Positions 46,068 through 59,598 of a stretch of 64,000 nucleotides of DNA are shown piece after piece (the first letter of the stretch is position 1; each line of letters starts with the position of its first letter). The DNA is taken from assembly GCF_013393185.1 (NCBI RefSeq), contig NZ_QJQX01000039.1, positions 29,116 to 93,115 of the forward strand, written 5' to 3'. Below the pieces are notes generated by a model. The model was not told where the DNA came from, searched no databases, and saw only the letters and a program-made list of their open reading frames with translations. The DNA is from Sphingobium lactosutens (lineage in GTDB: Bacteria > Pseudomonadota > Alphaproteobacteria > Sphingomonadales > Sphingomonadaceae). Made by a program: the position numbers and the translations under genes.

Positions 46068-47584
46068 TATGTTTCCCCCTTCCCGAAGATCAACCATGGC
46101 CGCTTGAGGCTGCCGCCGATCCGGGGCATTGCTGGGCGCAGCAATCCGATCAGTCCTACTCCCACCACCTGCGGATCAGGAATGACGGCGAGCGACGGGA
46201 TGCCCGTCAGCCGCTCTATCGCGGCGTCGCCATGGATCAGCCCGGCGGAAAATTCCACCGCCGCGATAAATATGATGCCCAACGCCAAGCCCGCAGCCGC
46301 GCCGCCGATCAACAGCTTCTGCCGATCCGGAAAGACCGGATCGGTAGGCAAGCTCGCGGCATCGACGATGGTGAATCGCTCGCCCTTGTCCTCGGCCTGG
46401 AGATTGGCCGCGACCTGCGCTTCCATCTGCTTTTCACGAATATCCTGATATTGCAGGGTGAGGTTCGCATATTCGCGTTCAAGATTGTTCAGCTCATAAC
46501 TTGCTTGCGGCGCCAACGCGCTCAGATGCTCCATGTCCGAAATCGAGCCGACCAGTTGCGAGCGCCGTTGCGCCAGCATGCCCATACGCGCGCGTCCAGC
46601 GGCGATCTCCGCCCCTATCACGCCCCCGCCAGCCCGCGGGGAGGCGGTAGCACGAATATCGGCCAGCTGGTTTTCTATCCCCATCCGTGCCGCCACCACG
46701 TCGGGATGGCTATCCGAATAGGTGGCGCTCAGTTGGGCCAGTCGATTTTCCATCAATCGCAAAGCCTCTCCCTGCGATGTGGGCGCTGCCATGATATCCT
46801 GGCTTCGGGCCGCCAATATGCCGTTCTGCTGAAAAATACCCTGGGTTTCAGCGTCGATCCGCGACACTTCGGCGCGCAGGGCTGACGCTGCCTGCGTGCT
46901 CAGCGCGACCTGTTCGGGCAAGGCGCCCTGATAGCGCGCTTCAATCTCACGCCGCCGCTTTTGCAGATCCATGAGCCGATCACGAATCTCGTTGCCGCGA
47001 TTGAGCAGGAAGTCGGCCGTGCCGGACGCCTGCTCGGTGCGCAGGCGCTTGTCCTCCTCCAGGAACATATGGGTCAGCCGCTCTGTCACGACCTGCGCGA
47101 CGACGGGATCGTCATAGGTGAAGGACAGGCTGAACGCGATGGTCTTGCCGTTGGCCTGGCCGCCATGGGTCGCCTCGTTCGCCCCGACCAGTTCGACGCT
47201 GATCGCCTTGCGCATCAGGTTCTGGACCTCGTCGGCAGTGAGCCGCTTGCTTTCCTCAGGGTAAAGCCGCATCGTGCGGATCAACTGGTCAAGATTGGCG
47301 CGGCTGAGAATCTGCTGCCTGATCTTGGCAATCCGTTCATCGGCATAGTTGGTCAACGGCGATGCAACCAGCGTCGTCGGAATTTCCTGCGACGCGATGA
47401 GCAAGGTCGCCGTCGAGCGATATTGCGCATTGATCGTCAGGATCGCGGTAATGGCGGCAATCAGGCCCAGCGCCAGCGGAGCGATGATCCACCATCGCCG
47501 GCGATAGGCGATAGCCAGCAATTCCGTCACCGTAATGAAGGCCCCCTCCGGACGGACCTGCGCCTGTGCGACATCCGAGATCAT
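46067..47584 (-). CDS. Wzz/GumC-type polysaccharide chain-length determinant
   Basis: 505 aa from the ATG at 47584 (weak GGAA upstream); a GTG at 47677 would add 31 unconserved residues. An N-terminal membrane helix (WWIIAPLALGLIAAITAILTI), a long periplasmic coiled-coil-rich part (~residues 170-390), the GNVR-like segment near DKGERFTIVDAASLPTDPVFP, and a C-terminal helix (LLIGGAAAGLALGIIFIAA). The kinase domain is on the separate, overlapping gene. It sets chain length and links the inner-membrane polymerase to the Wza-like exporter. The 234 bases upstream carry no gene and should hold the promoter. Confidence 0.92.
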   Translation of the reverse strand: MISDVAQAQVRPEGAFITVTELLAIAYRRRWWIIAPLALGLIAAITAILTINAQYRSTATLLIASQEIPTTLVASPLTNYADERIAKIRQQILSRANLDQLIRTMRLYPEESKRLTADEVQNLMRKAISVELVGANEATHGGQANGKTIAFSLSFTYDDPVVAQVVTERLTHMFLEEDKRLRTEQASGTADFLLNRGNEIRDRLMDLQKRRREIEARYQGALPEQVALSTQAASALRAEVSRIDAETQGIFQQNGILAARSQDIMAAPTSQGEALRLMENRLAQLSATYSDSHPDVVAARMGIENQLADIRATASPRAGGGVIGAEIAAGRARMGMLAQRRSQLVGSISDMEHLSALAPQASYELNNLEREYANLTLQYQDIREKQMEAQVAANLQAEDKGERFTIVDAASLPTDPVFPDRQKLLIGGAAAGLALGIIFIAAVEFSAGLIHGDAAIERLTGIPSLAVIPDPQVVGVGLIGLLRPAMPRIGGSLKRPWLIFGKGET

Positions 47585-47818
47585 AAACCGGTTCCGTTGG
47601 CGCCGGGCCGCGAATGGATGCGGTGATGCTGTGCTGGCAATGACATGGCCTATCCCCTGAGGCGAGCGCGGCACCACATTCCATGCCCGGTCGTGACGAA
47701 GCTATTCGCTGGACTGGGTGGGGAATTTTAAGTGGGGTGTTTTGAAAGGAGGATAAATAGTAGCAGGGCCGCCTCTACGGATTAGCGCATGGCGCCACGC
47801 AGTGGCCGAACGGACAGT

Positions 47819-48396
47819 TCAGTCGACGGCCGGACAGGCGGATGCAATTCGACCGGTGACAGACCGCACCGCACAGGCGCAAGACACGAACAGTGCAGGA
47901 ATGGCGGTCAGCGCGATCGCCTTGAGAAGCTGTCCTTCGAGCAGAAAATCCGATAATCCGCCGGCAATCAGTTGCGCGCGCGCAAGGATGCAGGCGTCAG
48001 ATCCTGGGGCATTGTCGGCACCAGCGCATTGGCGGTGCAGGTCAGGAACAGGAACAAAATGACCGCGACAAGAGCAGCGTCGAGATCGCCGGCGATCATC
48101 AGAAGACCGGCGCAAGAAACAGCGGTCAGCGCGCCCAGCCCCATGATAAGAGGTCGCACCGCAAGGCCCAGCCTTTTACGCAGAAGCCTGTCGAGCAATC
48201 CCGCCACGGGCAGGCACCCGATGCTGGTCGCCAGCGTGACCAGACCCAGGGCATGACCGATTTCGTCCAACCCCGCACCGAAACGCCGCTCAAGGGCCAT
48301 GGCGATCAGGGGATTAAGCGGATAAGCCGACGCATCTGGAATGCCAGCCACTGGTGCCGCCATTTTACGGCCCTGAATGTCCGAAGCAATGGCCAT
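47819..48396 (-). pseudogene. Decayed MFS transporter (C-terminal half, frameshifted)
   Basis: Two overlapping frames together read as the second half of a major facilitator protein. The first contains several helices and ends VPTMPQDLTPASLRAR before an early stop. The second continues with AQLIAGGLSDFLLEGQLLKAI and a last helix. The frame breaks in a (GC)5 tract at 47974-47983. The N-terminal half is missing, and the joint is shorter than in intact members. It lies 26 bases after the siderophore-receptor stop on the same strand, so it was probably a partner importer or exporter now lost. Confidence 0.65.
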
Positions 48397-48422
48397 AGTC
48401 CGACCATTGCTTCGGGAACTTG

Positions 48423-50570
48423 TCAGAACTTCTTGGTGACGGTTCCCATGACCTGCCGCGCCTCGCCGAAGAAGCAGCTATATTGCCCGCTGCAACGACC
48501 AGCATAGCGCTTGTCGAAAAGATTGCTGCCATTGATCGCCAGACGCCAGCCCGGAATGTCGTAATGCAGCGTGGCATCGAGCAGCGTGACCGAGGGGCTG
48601 TAATAATAAGGTGCGCCGACGATCCCCGGACTATTACTGAGATAGCGGATGCCAACACCACCGCCAAATCCGGCCAATGCACCCCTGTCGTGCGTGTAGT
48701 CGACGAACAGCGATCCCTTGTGGCGTGGCTGCGCAGCCAGACGCGCGCCCTCATTGTCACCGCGCGCGACCCGCGCATTGGTGAAGCTGTAGGAGGCGTT
48801 GACGCTCAATTTCTCGTAGAAGCGGCTCACCAGCTCCAGTTCGACGCCCTCCGACTTCACCTTGCCTTCCTGTATCTGGAAGAAAGCCGGGGCACCCGGG
48901 CGGGTATCGGTCGTCAGAACATTGGTCTGGTCGATGCGGAAAATGGCGGCCGTGGCGAACAGCTTGATATCGTCGCCCAGAGTGCGGGCATCATACTTGA
49001 CGCCGCCTTCCCATTGCTTGCCCTCGCTCGGCACGAAGGGAATGCCGTCATAGGTCGCCCCTATCACCGGCTGGAAGGAGGTCGCATAGCTGACATAAGG
49101 GGCGAAACCGCCTTCGGTCACATAGGTTGCACCCACGCGCCAGGTGAACTTGGCCTGCTTGTCGCGCGTAGCCGGGCTGGTCAGATAGCTGGTCTGCCTG
49201 ATCCAGTCCTGACGCCCCGACAGCGTGGCGATGAAGCTGCCCAATTTGATCTGGTCCTGCACATAGAGGCCGGTCTGTTTCAGGCGACGATCGACATATG
49301 GATCGCCAAGTGCCGGCGCCGCGATCGGCGCTCTGCTGTATACGGGATCGAACAGGTCGATGCTGGTCGCCGCGGTGAAGGCGAAGGCGGCCTGGTTGCG
49401 ATAGTTACGATAGTCGAGGCCCGCTAATATGCGATGCTCAAGCACGCCGGTGGCGATCGTTGCATCGAAACGGCTGTCGACCGCAAATTGTTGCGAATCC
49501 TCCGACGAGGGGAAGTTGAAGCGCAAAACGGTACGATTGTCGGCGGCAAGGCCTGCGCCATAGATAACCTGCTGATATTCCGAATAATCGGTCCAGCGCA
49601 GATTTTGGGTGAATTGCAACGCCGAGGAGAAGCGATGCGTCAGTTCATAGCCCAGCCCCCATTGCTCACGACGGTAGAAATTATAGTCGGGCTCGCCCAG
49701 ATTGATGGAGCGGCGCACCTTGCCGACCGGATTGTCGTACAGCACGCCCAGCGTCGGCAGGAAGCCGTTGGTGTCACCTTCCACCCGATCCCACTGATAA
49801 TTGCCCAACAAAGTCAATCTGGTGTCCGGGGTGACATCGAAAGCAATTGCGGGCGCGACATAGGCGCGCCGCGCGTTGACATAGTCCGTCTGACTGTCTC
49901 GATCGCGATACAGGCCAGTCCAGCGGGCGCTGATGCCGTCGCTCAGTGCGCCAGTAATGGTCCCGGCCGCCTGCTTGAAATCGTTGCTACCGTATCGAAC
50001 CTGCACTTCGCCGCCAAGACGCGACGATGGGCGACGGCTGGTAAGATTGTAGATACCGCCCGGAGGGCTGGAACCATAGAGGACGCTGGCCGGCCCCTTG
50101 AGGATATCGACCGCTTCGAAACCGTAGAGATCGACGCCGACATTGGCGATAGTCGAACTGACCGGCGCCTGGAGTCCATCAATATATTGGACCGGGATGA
50201 ACCCGCGCAGCGTCAGGAAGTCGAAGCGCAGGTCGGGGCCGTAATTCTCCCCGACGATGCCGGCGGTGTAGCGGACGGCCTGTTGTACATCGACGAAGTT
50301 CAACAGGTCGATCTGATCGCGCGAAATGACCGAAACCGATTGCGGAGTTTCGATCAGCGGCGCGGTGGTCTTGCTGGCCGTGATAGCGCCCGAAGGCACG
50401 AATCTGCGTGCCGTCACGATAATCGAGCCATTGTCCTGCCTAGTGGTCTGAAGGCTCGGCATATCATCGCTGGCTACATCCTGAGCCAGGGCGGCTGCTG
50501 ACGAAAACAGGCAATATCCCGCAAGGAAGACAGCGGAAAGTGACGTCGATGTACGATACGAACCTGGCAT
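48423..50570 (-). CDS. TonB-dependent siderophore receptor
   Basis: 715 aa, typical length. Signal peptide to about residue 30 (FSSAAALAQ). The plug domain has TPQSVSVISRDQ, LRGF, VDILKGPASVLYGSSPPGG, and the barrel ends in the terminal aromatic strand QVMGTVTKKF. The pattern is that of the siderophore (FhuA/FcuA-like) branch. It takes up a ferric siderophore across the outer membrane with TonB energy. A Fur-box-like palindrome lies 63 bases upstream, so iron control is likely. Whether its ligand is the NRPS-PKS product is open. Confidence 0.9.
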   Translation of the reverse strand: MPGSYRTSTSLSAVFLAGYCLFSSAAALAQDVASDDMPSLQTTRQDNGSIIVTARRFVPSGAITASKTTAPLIETPQSVSVISRDQIDLLNFVDVQQAVRYTAGIVGENYGPDLRFDFLTLRGFIPVQYIDGLQAPVSSTIANVGVDLYGFEAVDILKGPASVLYGSSPPGGIYNLTSRRPSSRLGGEVQVRYGSNDFKQAAGTITGALSDGISARWTGLYRDRDSQTDYVNARRAYVAPAIAFDVTPDTRLTLLGNYQWDRVEGDTNGFLPTLGVLYDNPVGKVRRSINLGEPDYNFYRREQWGLGYELTHRFSSALQFTQNLRWTDYSEYQQVIYGAGLAADNRTVLRFNFPSSEDSQQFAVDSRFDATIATGVLEHRILAGLDYRNYRNQAAFAFTAATSIDLFDPVYSRAPIAAPALGDPYVDRRLKQTGLYVQDQIKLGSFIATLSGRQDWIRQTSYLTSPATRDKQAKFTWRVGATYVTEGGFAPYVSYATSFQPVIGATYDGIPFVPSEGKQWEGGVKYDARTLGDDIKLFATAAIFRIDQTNVLTTDTRPGAPAFFQIQEGKVKSEGVELELVSRFYEKLSVNASYSFTNARVARGDNEGARLAAQPRHKGSLFVDYTHDRGALAGFGGGVGIRYLSNSPGIVGAPYYYSPSVTLLDATLHYDIPGWRLAINGSNLFDKRYAGRCSGQYSCFFGEARQVMGTVTKKF

Positions 50571-50632
50571 ATTGGAGCCTCATCCCCCGAGACATCAGCC
50601 CTATCCAACGTCTCAAACGAAGGCCATTTGCC

Positions 50633-50651
50633 GCAAGTGCGAGTCACTTGC
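50633..50651. promoter_or_regulatory. Fur-box-like palindrome upstream of the siderophore receptor
   Basis: GCAAGTG, CGAGT, CACTTGC: a 19-base site with perfect 7-base arms, the size of a Fur box, placed 63 bases before the receptor ATG. Alphaproteobacterial Fur sites often have a TGC-rich edge; the match is to shape and position rather than to a fixed consensus. Confidence 0.5.
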
Positions 50652-50782
50652 AATCTCTATAAGGGATATGGACCTCAAGTTCAGCATGGGCGCTGACCAG
50701 CAATATGGCTGCATTCGGCAACGAAAATTTCAGAAGAGGCTCAACCATGGGGCCGCCCGATTTCGCCATATGATCTTCTGGC

Positions 50783-50804
50783 GGCGGCAAGATACCATGC
50801 CGCC
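50783..50804. other. GC-rich hairpin in the 404-base spacer
   Basis: GGCGGCA and TGCCGCC form a 7-base stem around an 8-base loop. No T-run follows on either strand. Apart from this and the Fur-like site, I see no gene in 50571-50974. Confidence 0.3.
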
Positions 50805-50974
50805 AAAGAAAGGGTGACAGTCGTTCACTCTATCGGATTCGTACTTTGGTGCTGAGCCTTGGGAAAAGCATAGGGACTTGAAATATCCGCTTTTGGGCGC
50901 ATGATGAGCGGTAATGTGTTTCCCTTGGCTGGCATATGTCATTCATCGTCCGCCGCCCCTGTCAGAAGAGAGAG

Positions 50975-51319
50975 ATGATGCGATTTTTGCCGGCGACGAT
51001 CATGGCCAGCCTCGCACTGGCCGCCTGCGGCAGCCCGGAGAGCGCGCAGAAAGCCGAACCGAAAAATGAAACGGCGGGCAATACCGGCGGCGTCGACTAT
51101 GCCGCGGCCGTGGCGGCGCTTCCACCGGGGCAGCGTAATGGAGTCTTCTTCCGTGCCGTGCGCGACGCCGGCCTGCCCTGCCAGAAGATCGCCTCGGCCG
51201 AACCGATGGGCACGAAGGTCAAGAATGGCGAATGGAAGGTGCACTGCGAGAATGGCGATGCGCACCTGATTTCCATCGGCCACGACGGTCAGGCGATCGT
51301 CACCAGCCGGTCCGACTGA
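50975..51319 (+). CDS. Small predicted lipoprotein
   Basis: 114 aa, with GAAGAGAGAG upstream of tandem ATGs at 50975 and 50978. A lipoprotein signal ends in LALAAC (lipobox LAAC), followed by a charged linker and a ~70-residue domain with two Cys (GLPCQK, VHCENG) that may pair. No family recognised; similar small lipoproteins of unknown role are common in sphingomonads. It is convergent with the GH2 gene. Confidence 0.65.
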   Translation: MMRFLPATIMASLALAACGSPESAQKAEPKNETAGNTGGVDYAAAVAALPPGQRNGVFFRAVRDAGLPCQKIASAEPMGTKVKNGEWKVHCENGDAHLISIGHDGQAIVTSRSD

Positions 51320-51321
51320 TC

Positions 51322-51341
51322 GAGGGGGAAGGCTTCCCCTC
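51322..51341. terminator. Hairpin between convergent genes
   Basis: GAGGGG pairs with CCCCTC around a short GAAGGCTT-type loop, in the 24 bases between convergent stops at 51319 and 51344. No clear T-run, so a terminator is likely by position only. Confidence 0.35.
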
Positions 51342-51343
51342 TC

Positions 51344-55416
<4,073 letters not shown>

Positions 55417-55436
55417 CGGCGTCTCCCTATCGGTTG

Positions 55437-56582
55437 TCAGCGCGGCTGGCCGTCAAGCGCGGCGACGGCGGTGGCGGCAAGCAGGAAGGCGCCTACGCCG
55501 AAATATTGCGTGTCGCTGGCGGAAACCTTGTCGGGCCGGTCGCCCACCTGCTGCACCCAGCCAAGCCGACCGCCGGGCTGGATCGCCTTTTGCAGCGCGG
55601 CCCATCCCTTTCGCACCGCCGGCTCATAGTCAGCGCGCGGCAACAGCCCCGCCTTGATCCCCCAGGCGAGGCCATAGGTGTAGAAGGCCGTACCGCTGGT
55701 TTCGGGCGGCGCATTTTCCGGCGCCAGCAGCGAGGGCGCCCAATAGCCATCCGGCTTCTGGAGCGCCTTGATCTTTGCCGCCATGTCCCTGAACAGCGCC
55801 ACCATCCGAGAGCGATCGGGACTGGCGGCATCGAGCATCGGGATCACCCGCGCCATGCCACCGAAGACCCAGCCATTGCCGCGGCTCCAGAACATCTTCC
55901 GGCCCTTGTCGTCGCGCCGCTCGAAGAAACGGCTGTCGCGATAATAGAGATGTTCGGCCGGGTCGTAGAGAAAGTCGGTGGTGGCCCAGAATTCCTTCAG
56001 GGCAAATGCCCGGTAGCGATCGTCGCCGGTCTGGCGCGACAGTTCGGCAAAGGCGGGCGGCGCCATGAAGAGCGCATCGCACCAGCACCAGCGTTTCAGA
56101 CATTCGGTTGCGCCATAGCCCTCCGGCGGGATGGCGAAGGCCAATGTTGTGACGGCAGGCTTGTTCACCACCGTGTCAAAGGCCGCCCGCGTCGGCGCGA
56201 GCGCCTGTGCGCCCGCGCCATGGCCAGCCGCCCAGAGATAGGCCTGGGCGATCGCCTGATCGTCCGCGAAATAGAGATTGTCGCCCGGCCGCCAGCCATT
56301 GCGCTGTCCCATGGCAAGGATCGCGTCCCTGATGCGCGGCGGCGCGCCGGCATCGGCCAATGCGGTCATGCCGACCCAGAAGACCGCCTGTTCCCAACCG
56401 CGCGTCTTGCGCGTCTCATCGGTCGCGCTTGGGATATGCGACAGGTCGTCGAGGCGCGCGAGCTGCCAGTCGGCAAGCCTTACCGCGGCCTCGATCGGCG
56501 CCTTGGCGGGCTGGGCGGCCTGAACCGGCGCGGCGAGAGCGGCGCAGACCAAAGCGGAGGAGACGAAGGGGCGAAAGGTCAC
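55437..56582 (-). CDS. GH105 unsaturated rhamnogalacturonyl/glucuronyl hydrolase
   Basis: 381 aa from a GTG at 56582, giving a clean signal peptide ([17 protein letters not shown]); a GTG at 56627 is the other choice. The alpha6/alpha6-barrel marks of the YteR/RhiN family are present: [12 protein letters not shown], the [12 protein letters not shown] segment with the catalytic Asp169, and FWSRGNGWV. It removes the 4,5-unsaturated uronic acid left by polysaccharide lyases, through hydration. Feeds KduI next door. Confidence 0.9.
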   Translation of the reverse strand: MTFRPFVSSALVCAALAAPVQAAQPAKAPIEAAVRLADWQLARLDDLSHIPSATDETRKTRGWEQAVFWVGMTALADAGAPPRIRDAILAMGQRNGWRPGDNLYFADDQAIAQAYLWAAGHGAGAQALAPTRAAFDTVVNKPAVTTLAFAIPPEGYGATECLKRWCWCDALFMAPPAFAELSRQTGDDRYRAFALKEFWATTDFLYDPAEHLYYRDSRFFERRDDKGRKMFWSRGNGWVFGGMARVIPMLDAASPDRSRMVALFRDMAAKIKALQKPDGYWAPSLLAPENAPPETSGTAFYTYGLAWGIKAGLLPRADYEPAVRKGWAALQKAIQPGGRLGWVQQVGDRPDKVSASDTQYFGVGAFLLAATAVAALDGQPR

Positions 56583-56662
56583 GATAGGAGCGCTCCTGTC
56601 AGGAAGGACGTTATGGAAAATGGGCACCCGACCGTGCAGGACCGGGCGCCCAGTGGGGAGCC

Positions 56663-59533
56663 TTAGAATTTGCCACGAATGCCGAAGGACAATGTCCGGC
56701 CGTTGAAGAAGCTGTTGTCGCGGCGCGACTTGCCATTGCCCTTCGGACCGTCCGGATCCTCATAATAGATATAGCTGTTGACGTTTGTGATGTTAAGCGC
56801 GTCGACGCGCAGCTCGATAGCGTCGTTGATCTTGTAGCTCATCGTCGCATCCAGAAAACCCTGCGGCGAGTTATACGGTATCTGGTCGTTGCCATTGTTG
56901 ATATTGGTAATCCCGCTGCGCGCCCGATAATTGTAGGAGCCGCGCAGGGCGAACGGCCCCTTTTCATAATAGGCGGTCAGACTGTAGGACGTCTTGGGCA
57001 CCAGCGCGACAGAGACGCTGGTTCCGTCGCTGGTGACGAAATCATTGCCCTGCGTGAACACTTTCGTGAAGCTGGCGATCGTGCCCAGACCGTCAAAAGG
57101 TTCGGGCAGGAAGGTGAAGGATTGCTGATAGGCGAACTCCAGCCCCTTCAGCGTGATCGCGCCCTGATTGATATAAGTGGTCCGCCGCAGCAGGAAATCG
57201 TCGGGAATATTGCCATCCGGATACCCCAGCGCGATGGCGTTGAAAGCGCTGTCTGGCAGACCGGTCGATCCCAGCGTGACCAGATCGGTAATCGCCGTCG
57301 CCGTCCCCTTCAGCTTCTTGTAGAAGCCGCCGACGCTCAGCAGGCCGCCCTGATTGAAATACCATTCCAGGCTGCCGTCGAACTGGGTCGCGACCTGCGG
57401 GCGCAGGTTCGGATTGCCGACGGTGATATCGCCGTTGAAGACGTTGGGAACCAGCGTGCCCGACGCGATATTGGCCAGTGCGGCGCGGGTGATCGTCTTG
57501 CCCGCCGATGCGCGCGCGACCAGCTTGGGCGTGATGTCGAAGGCCAGGCTGGCCGAAGGCAACCAGTTGTCATAGCCGCCTTCCCGGTTCTGCGGCGCGA
57601 AATTGCCGCCGCCCGTACTGAGATAATTGTCGATGATCGTCTTCGTGTCGGAATAGCGCATGCCGATATTGCCGCGCAGTTCATGCCCGCCAATATCCAT
57701 CTTCGCATTGAGCTCGATCCAGGCCGACGTAACCTGCTCTTCGGCCGTGAAGGCCGAATTCAGGCGCACCGGCGCCGCCGCATTGGCCCCGTTGGCGTCG
57801 AGATAGCGCATCACGAAAGACCGCGGGAAGGTGGCGAACTGCGAGGGGAAACCGGCATTCCCGCCATTTTCCAGCGCACCATATTGGACATAGGGATTCA
57901 TGTAGGAATAGACGTCGATCCCCGCGAGCTTTGCCGCCGCGATGCTGCTACCATCCTGGAGCGAGATGCTCTTGGTGGTGTCGACGCGGCTTCCACCCGC
58001 CAGCGCGGACCATTCCACCCCGCCCCATTCGCCGGCGTCCCAGTCCAGCTGGATGCGCCCAGTCTTCTGCTTGTCGACTTCCCGATTGAGCGAGAAGCCC
58101 AGCGCCGGGTCGGCATAGACGCGCGGGTTCGTGACATCGACCGGCGTGGTTATCGTGGGATAGGTGACGTCACCGGTCGGGTCGAACCTGGCCTCCACCG
58201 CATAGAGGTTCGACACGATGCGGTTGGCGGTATAGCGGGCATCGCTCTTGCTCGCATTGATCTGCGCCGACAATTTCAGGCTGTCGGTCAGGTCGTAGAC
58301 GCCTCTGATAATGCCATAGGTAAATTTGGTCCGTGCATCGCGGAAGAAATTCTCGTTGATGAAGCTGGCATTGGCGAAGGTGCCGTAAAGATTATTATAT
58401 TCGTCGATCGACACGTCGATCGGCACCAGTCCCGAATTGGTGCCGCGCCCCGGCAGGGAGGTCGTGCCCGGCACGGTGCGCGAATTGCGGACGGCGACAC
58501 CGAAGGTAAATTCGTCCGCCTGATCCTTGAGGTCGGCATAGATGCCGTCGACACTAATCTCCAGCCGGTCGCTCTTATATTGCAGCGATCCGACCATGCC
58601 GAGCCGCTCTCGCTCGTTATTGGAGGAAAATACGCGGAAGAAGCGCGGCAGATAGGCATTGGCCACCTGGTCGCGGGTCAGCCCACCCAGATTGGCGCGC
58701 GGATCGTTGAAATTGAGGTCGAAGTTGAACGGGCCGGTGGTGTTGGGCGCAGGCGCGGGCGTCGCATAGGCACGCGAGGCCAGCGCGGAGCTGTTATAGC
58801 CACCGGTCGACTGGAATCCTGATCGTTCGTTGACGCTGCGGGCATAGGCGACGCCGAACAGCGCACCGAAATTGCCCCATGTATCGCTCAGCATCAGGGA
58901 TGCGCGCGGCGTCCATTCCTTCGACTGGCTGTTGTAGTTGGCGGAACCTGCATAGCGGATGACACGCCCCTTACTGTCGAACGGACGCGGCGTCTGAAGG
59001 TCGATATTGCCGCCGATGCCGCCCTCTTCCAGATTGGCGAGCGGCGATTTGTAGATATCGACGCGACCGAACAGTTCGGACGGGAAGACATCGAAATTGA
59101 AATCGCGGGTCGAGGTGCCGACATTCTGCGACGATGTGGTGCGCACCGGCGCGCCATTGATCGTCGTCACCGAATATTGCGAACCCAGACCGCGAATGCT
59201 GATCCGCTGCCCTTCATTGCTGGCGCCGTCGCGGCTGAGAAAGACGCCGGGAATGCGCTGAAGCGATTCCGCGACATTCTGTTCGGGGAATTTGCCGATA
59301 TCCTCCGCCACGATAGAATCGCGCACGCCCACGGACTCGCGCTTCAGGTCGATCCCCTTTTGCAGGCTGGTGCGGAAACCGGTGACGATGATGTCAGCGG
59401 CCGTCGCCTCCTGTGGCGCAGCGGATTGCGGCGCGGGCATCGTGGCTGCGGTCTGCGCCGACACGGATGGACAAATCGAAGCGATCGCCATCGCGCCCAT
59501 GCTGGTTACGGCAGTGTGAACCCACCTTTTCAT
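56663..59533 (-). CDS. TonB-dependent receptor, oligosaccharide type
   Basis: 956 aa from the ATG at 59533 with GGAGGGAGGA just upstream. Signal peptide (MAIASICPSVSAQ). The plug has VTGFRTSLQKGIDLKRES, GKFPEQNVAESLQRIPGV and GIGGNIDLQTPRPF, hallmarks of the large TIGR01782-type receptors of Caulobacter and sphingomonads; the barrel ends in LSFGIRGKF. It imports oligosaccharides for the periplasmic hydrolases. It heads the operon and has a copy of TTATCATATAA in its promoter, shared with the gene for the GntR regulator's own upstream region. Confidence 0.93.
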   Translation of the reverse strand: MKRWVHTAVTSMGAMAIASICPSVSAQTAATMPAPQSAAPQEATAADIIVTGFRTSLQKGIDLKRESVGVRDSIVAEDIGKFPEQNVAESLQRIPGVFLSRDGASNEGQRISIRGLGSQYSVTTINGAPVRTTSSQNVGTSTRDFNFDVFPSELFGRVDIYKSPLANLEEGGIGGNIDLQTPRPFDSKGRVIRYAGSANYNSQSKEWTPRASLMLSDTWGNFGALFGVAYARSVNERSGFQSTGGYNSSALASRAYATPAPAPNTTGPFNFDLNFNDPRANLGGLTRDQVANAYLPRFFRVFSSNNERERLGMVGSLQYKSDRLEISVDGIYADLKDQADEFTFGVAVRNSRTVPGTTSLPGRGTNSGLVPIDVSIDEYNNLYGTFANASFINENFFRDARTKFTYGIIRGVYDLTDSLKLSAQINASKSDARYTANRIVSNLYAVEARFDPTGDVTYPTITTPVDVTNPRVYADPALGFSLNREVDKQKTGRIQLDWDAGEWGGVEWSALAGGSRVDTTKSISLQDGSSIAAAKLAGIDVYSYMNPYVQYGALENGGNAGFPSQFATFPRSFVMRYLDANGANAAAPVRLNSAFTAEEQVTSAWIELNAKMDIGGHELRGNIGMRYSDTKTIIDNYLSTGGGNFAPQNREGGYDNWLPSASLAFDITPKLVARASAGKTITRAALANIASGTLVPNVFNGDITVGNPNLRPQVATQFDGSLEWYFNQGGLLSVGGFYKKLKGTATAITDLVTLGSTGLPDSAFNAIALGYPDGNIPDDFLLRRTTYINQGAITLKGLEFAYQQSFTFLPEPFDGLGTIASFTKVFTQGNDFVTSDGTSVSVALVPKTSYSLTAYYEKGPFALRGSYNYRARSGITNINNGNDQIPYNSPQGFLDATMSYKINDAIELRVDALNITNVNSYIYYEDPDGPKGNGKSRRDNSFFNGRTLSFGIRGKF

Positions 59534-59574
59534 ACATCCTCCCTCCATGCACGATTCGTGTCATGTGAAAGAAG

Positions 59575-59585
59575 TTATCATATAA
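59575..59585. promoter_or_regulatory. Candidate GntR operator TTATCATATAA (receptor promoter)
   Basis: Lies in the 65 bases between the GntR stop and the receptor start. With the flanking bases it reads GTTAT-CAT-ATAAC, a short palindrome. The same 11-mer recurs at 60441-60451, before the regulator and DUF4861 genes. Confidence 0.6.
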
Positions 59586-59598
59586 CCTTACAGGAGTG

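Noticed and set aside
50572..50817. 81-codon plus-strand frame in the receptor promoter region
   Set aside because: Covers the Fur-like site, has no ribosome site and no recognisable composition.
57122..58822. Open frame of 566 codons on the plus strand
   Set aside because: Antisense to the TonB receptor; Arg/Gln-rich shadow frame.
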